Assembly (NCBI GenBank): GCA_035079385.1
Contig: JAVHKY010000052.1
Location: 9,300,001-9,364,000 of the forward strand
DNA: 64,000 bases
Reading direction: 5' to 3'
From: Aspidiotus rigidus
Lineage: Eukaryota > Arthropoda > Insecta > Hemiptera > Diaspididae
The position numbers were made by a program, and so were the translations under genes. The notes below the pieces were generated by a model. That model had not been told where the DNA came from, did not search any database, and saw nothing but the letters and a program-made list of their open reading frames with translations. This document shows, piece after piece, positions 33,601 to 39,600 of the stretch. Numbering within the stretch: position 1 is the first letter of the stretch; every line of letters starts with the position of its first letter.

Positions 33601-36600
33601 ATGTGGATGGCACATGCATGAATGGACTCTACAAAAAAATTTCCAATGACATAATTCATTTACCATCTGCTTTTCTGCTTCCACATTCTACATCCCAGTA
33701 GTAGTTACAGTGGTTGTGCACATTGCCTTTGCCATCGTAGAGAAGACCATTTTCGCACTGCTCTATAGAGAGCGAACCATTCACGCACAGGATGAATTGG
33801 TCACAATGTTCAGGATGGTGGTATGTATGCTCACCGTGCTCTGGACACGTAGATGGCTCGAGTTGACCCTCGACTGTGGAATGAATGTGAGTTTCATATT
33901 AATAACATTAAGCATTGAGATTTAGCGCTAGACAAGATTGGATTGATTATACATGTTAAAATGTAAGTATCAAGTTCATTTCCAAAAATGAAAATAAAAT
34001 ATCATTTTTCTTAGACCTACATTTAGACCTTGTTTCTTCAAAGAATATTGTGTTTATGCCCAAAATAAATTTATCATCCTTTACTTCCATTCTTTGGCGG
34101 CGTCTTGTACTTCCAGTACGAGACGCCCAGAATGCATCCAACGCCGCAATGCATCTAGGCAAACATGTTGTACTAAGAACGGATAGTGTCTTTAAGTGCA
34201 AAAAATATATGATAAGGGATTAACAAAGCGGCACTGAATTGGGGGTCCTGTCTACTGCTGAGCCTACGTCTACCACATAATGTGGATAACAATTTTATCG
34301 ACTCCCTGAGTTAGGTACCCTCTATACCACTCCATTATTGTAAGTTCTTATCAATTTTGTGCACTTGTAATATGCTATAGATTCCTCAATTCAATAACTT
34401 ATTCGGAGTTTCAGTTGAAACTGAGAGGTATACAAACATCAACAAATTTTTGCCGATATGTAATAGGATTCGCAACAAGGATATCTAATTTTCTAAGAAT
34501 TATAACTCTAACACGAAGCAATCTGTAAAATTAAGGCTTATAATTTGCTTTCTTACAAGCCCTTTACAGTTATCAAAAAAAGGAAAAACTTTACACGTTC
34601 CTGTACACGACCGCATTAAAACATAAGCTCACAAAGCTATGGCTTGTAGGACGCTAAAGTCTGCCATAAAAAAATGAAAACAAAAAAGATTGAAAACGAA
34701 AAAAAAAATTAAAACAAAGAAGCAAAAAAAGAGATGAGTTGGAGAAAATTATACTTTTAAAACTATGTTTCACTATGGTACGTCAGAATTTTGCGATGGG
34801 AAGGTCAATTTTGTTTATCGGGACGTCATCCAATCATCATTCCTGCTGAACATGTTGTAATCCAAAATTTTTTGTACTATTTACTCCTTGAAAATTGTCA
34901 TGCTGATAAAATGTTTTTGTACATCTATTCATCACAAGAATATTATTTTGTCGGTGATCATAGGCCAACAAATTAACAATGAAAATCGTTCATGAGGGCA
35001 TAATCTGTTGTAAGGTGCGAGTAAAATTATGTTATCAAATCATGGGGAGTTTACCGTTAGATCGAGTGACCTTCCACCTTTCTTGTTGGTGTTGATATGG
35101 CTGGTCCATCTACATGTTGGTGTATTGGACATTGTTTGAAGATGCAGTCAAAAGTTTATTGTGCCCTGTTTGTTTGCATGACTACTTCCTGTGCCCATCT
35201 TGAACCAGTCTCAGATTTATCTACTAACAAATTTATTGAATCCTTTGTTTATTTCACTGCCGTTTGGCCCATAAAGAATGTACACCACCACTTGATTTTT
35301 CGGATTCGACATCTGTTCACATTGAGCGAGAATACCTCTAGCGCCTTACAAATCCCAACATGAAGAAGAAGGATAGAAACGTTGCAGATACTTTCCTTCA
35401 AGAACATATCCGTACACAAATATTTTCACTTCATTAGCTCTATGTACTTATAATCTTAGGATTGATTGTACCAAAAAAAAAAGAAAGAAAAAAAGAAAAA
35501 AACCTAATTAGCTCTCATGTTCTTGGGGTTCAACTCACTTTTCTGAAAGTTATTTGTTATCTGAAAGGGAAAATTCATGAAGGTCATCCTGGTCCCACTC
35601 GTTCATACGGTCAGTACTCTAGTCTTAAAAAAACAAGTTGACGACCTATTCGCGCGTGGATGACGTAATCAGTGTTCCCACATCAGAAAACGTATGAAAG
35701 AATTGAAGGAATCCCAGAGATGAATTTCATTTAGGTACAAATAGATTATTAAAATAAGGAAACCTCATTTTGTCTTGATAAAGGCTACTAATTTATACTC
35801 GAATAAATTTTGTGCGGGAAAAACCTCGATTTTTCTTTTCTTTTCGAGGAATATTATTTATAAATTTTTTTTTTTTCGTTTTGTATCAGTTTGCAGAGGT
35901 TTAGAAATAACCACAACAAAAAATCAAGAAATTTGAGCGACTATGGATGGAGCACTATATTAATGAGTGAGGACATGGATCGCCATATTTAGTCGTTACG
36001 TTATACGATTGGTGGAACTATTTTGTATCATTTAAAAACACTATGTTTTGCATTTTACTTTGGCACTGATACCTGTATTCTAAAACAAATTCTAGTTATT
36101 ACTTTATCATTTTGAAATCGTGGTCGACTGTTATCAGTCACTGAAATAAAGCGCTAGAGGTATTCTCATTTGATGTCAACAAACATGGCGCTGGATGTGG
36201 ATCCGACTTGGTGTAAAAATCAAGTGGTGGTGGCGCTGATAACAACTCCACCACCACCACCATTTGATTTTTACACAGAGTCGGATTACCACATCCAGCG
36301 CCATGTTTGTTTACATCGAATGAGAATACCTCTAGGTCCTTAACTTAAATAGGGAAGTCTGAAGATAAGTAATGACGTAACGACTAAATATGGCGGCCCA
36401 TGTCCTGACTCGTTATTATAGTAAGGAACTATATAAGATAGGTATGCGCAAGTGATAATAATCTGGTTGATGAAGTATCAGGAGGAGCAGTTATTTGGGA
36501 ATCAGACCAATCAGACGCTGAATAACTGCTCCTCTCACACTTTATCAACCAGATTATTATCACTTGCGCGTACCTATCTTATATTCCTTAATTATAGGGC

Positions 36601-39600
36601 TCTAGTATGGAGTGTTTTATAGGCAGAGATGAGAAGTTTAAGCCAGTCTCAGCTTAAGTCAAAGTTTAGGTGTCCGGTAAATTCTACGCAGGTAAATTGT
36701 ACGCAGTAAATTGTACGCATGGAAAATTCTACGCAATGTAAATTATACGCACTGAAAATTATACGCAATGTAAATTATACGTACAGAAAATCATACGCAC
36801 TGAAAATTATACGTACAGAAAATTATACGCACTGAAAATTATACGTGGGCAGGTAAAATTGTACGCATAATCTACTCATGAGAATTGTCAAGAAGAGGGA
36901 AATTGAATTCGTCTTTATCCTCGTAAACTTCATTGTAGGATGAAAACGTCGATGAGGAAGGTAGGAGGAATGTCGTCCTCCTCGAATACATGCGCGGCAT
37001 CGCACATAACATATCCTATTAATTTGACCATTTTTTATATTTCTGATTTGATTTTTATTGTTTGCCGTGACTATTATCGTTTGTATGAATTTTTTTGAAC
37101 CTCTTTTTCTATATTTTTACGTTTTGACTTTCCAAAATTCTTTATTTCAATTTCTAGGTACCTTTTTTTAATTCCAATTTTTCGACATTTAATTTTCATT
37201 TTGCGTACAATTTCATCTTACTATTTTGCGTACAATTTCACCTTACTGCGTATAATTTTCAGTGTGTATAATTTTCTGTACGTATAATTTTCATTGCGTA
37301 GAATTTTCATTGCGTACAATTTACCTGCGTACAATTTACTTGCGTACAATTTACACCTAACCCAAAGTTTAAGCTTGTTTTTGAACAGCTTTTAAGCGGA
37401 TAAAAAGTCAGTCATTCACAGTTCATTAAACGTAAAGCCAGCCTTTAGAAAATATTGATTGTTTACATTCAAAATTAAGCTATTATAATTGAGTTTAAGT
37501 TTTAAGCCTTTATTGCCTTATTTTGAAAAAGCTAAAATCCAGCTAATGAATTTATTGGAATTAACTGTCAGCCAAAAGCTAAAGTTTAAGTCAATGCTGA
37601 TCGGCTGCGCATCCCTGTTTATAGGTCGAATTTCAAAGTGGAAAAAGTTAAAATATAAAAAACAAAAATAAACCTTCAATTCCTATTTAATTTCTTTGAT
37701 AATTATGATTTATGTGGTATGCTGAGGAAGACCGTAATAATTTGTTCACATCGGGCGAAGAACTAATTCCATCACCAAAGGGCTTTACTACTCACTTTTA
37801 AGTAGCATTGACTATACATGTATCAGACAAACACTCGCATTGTTGAAAAAGTTTTCATTTTACTGGATACTACCACCAGAGCGTGCTGCGTGTTAAACAA
37901 CAGAGTAATAGAGACAGAACATCTTTCCCCCTCTCTTACACCAACGTCTTAACATGCAGCACACTCTGGTGGTAGTATCCAGAGTAGTGAAAACTTTTTT
38001 AACAATGTGAGTATTTGTTTGATACGTTTATAGTCAATGTAAGTAGTCAATTTTTAGCATTTTTCAAACTTTGAAACAGAATTCCAGATTCCAAAAATCG
38101 GCCAATGGTATTGCGCAAAAAGTACTTCACAAAAAGGGCTTAAAACAACTTCGCCTGTTCATCTTCATTAAAGGCTGTTCATGTGTGAATTATTAAATGA
38201 ATTTAAAACAAAAATTATAATGTGAGGTACCATTAGAGAGCCAAACCCGTTCACAAATGGGCTGACGATATATTATGTGAAGTAACAACTGATTCAACAA
38301 GTGAGAGTTCTAGATTTTGTTAACGTTCGCACTTTACCTAGGTACAATATCTAATAGCAAAGAAGAGTAGGTAAAAGCACTGAGCGTCTCATTGTGTCAA
38401 TTTTTGTTGACATTAATTGCACCAGTAACTATTCTTTGTAGGTACTCATTAACTTTTCTCATCCGATTCAATATCATTCTTGTGACCTTTGGTTAAAAAA
38501 TGTCCTGAATGATCTTTGAGGATCCTCCCTTACATCAGCGAGATGATTAATGGAATGGAGTTTCGCAACAATGTCGTCGAGAATTCGAAAAAAATGCGAC
38601 TCAAATTTGTCCATTGTACACGGAAAGCCTCGCCACAGTCAGACCCAAACCAACGTTTAGTAGACAAATGTAGACGTTGAAAATACACTTTTTGTTCGCT
38701 TGGATTGTTAATAAGTAACTCAAAGACGGCGTAGGTTCGTGAGTTAGAATTTGTTGAATTTACAAACAACTGTCCTTTGCACTCGGGAATATGAGTCTGA
38801 AGCCATGTTTCGCGAAAAACCTGGAGTAGGATTAACGAGTGCTCTGCTACTTTTTGAATACACATTACAAAAGCTATAGGAACCAAAGAAGATCTGCAGA
38901 ATACTGTAGAATGCCATAATGTGGAGCAAATAGAGTACACTGACAGAGGAAATACCTTAAGGATGAGAACTCTGAAAATATTCCAAGTCCGTTTTGCAGG
39001 GGATATCTGCACAGTGTTACAAGCTAGAGATTGCAATACATTAGTATTGTCTGTTCCACGAGAGTTGCCCGTAATTCATTTTGACTGTGATGAACTCCTG
39101 AGAGAGGAATAGGTAACAAGCTCGTAGCTAGGGGGATGCTTGTGGGCGAGTCCCTCCAGCGTCACACTTTGCCCCCTTAAAGAAATTCCCCATTAAACGA
39201 ATCCGTTCCTCCAGGTTACGGCTATCCATAATAAACGCGAAAGGACAAGGACGAATACTCGGAAGGGAGAGTAAACAATGCAAACCGCAAATAAAATATA
39301 CACGACGAGCGCTTTCGGTTAATAAACGATCTTCAAGCCTGAAATGAAAGCAACTGACGAACAGAAAAGAAGAGCAAGGTATTAAGATTGTCCAAACGAG
39401 AAATCGCGGTGTGAATCATAAACCAGTTCAATCAGGCCATCTTCCGGAATGTACGAGTTGAGTACAGGGATACCGTCGGTGTTGAGATGACGCATTAGGT
39501 CTGTTCTGGCAGCATACAGAAAGTACAGGAAAAGGCAGAATGAACAGAAATCGCGTTCGGGCGACTTTTCTGTACTTTCTACAATTACAGAAGAAGTGTT

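Noticed and set aside
33956..34201. Minus-strand frame considered as the CPAP3 signal-peptide exon
   Set aside because: It has a Met and some hydrophobic residues but no phase-1 donor at a suitable place; the exon at 40964-41027 fits phase, donor and signal-peptide form.
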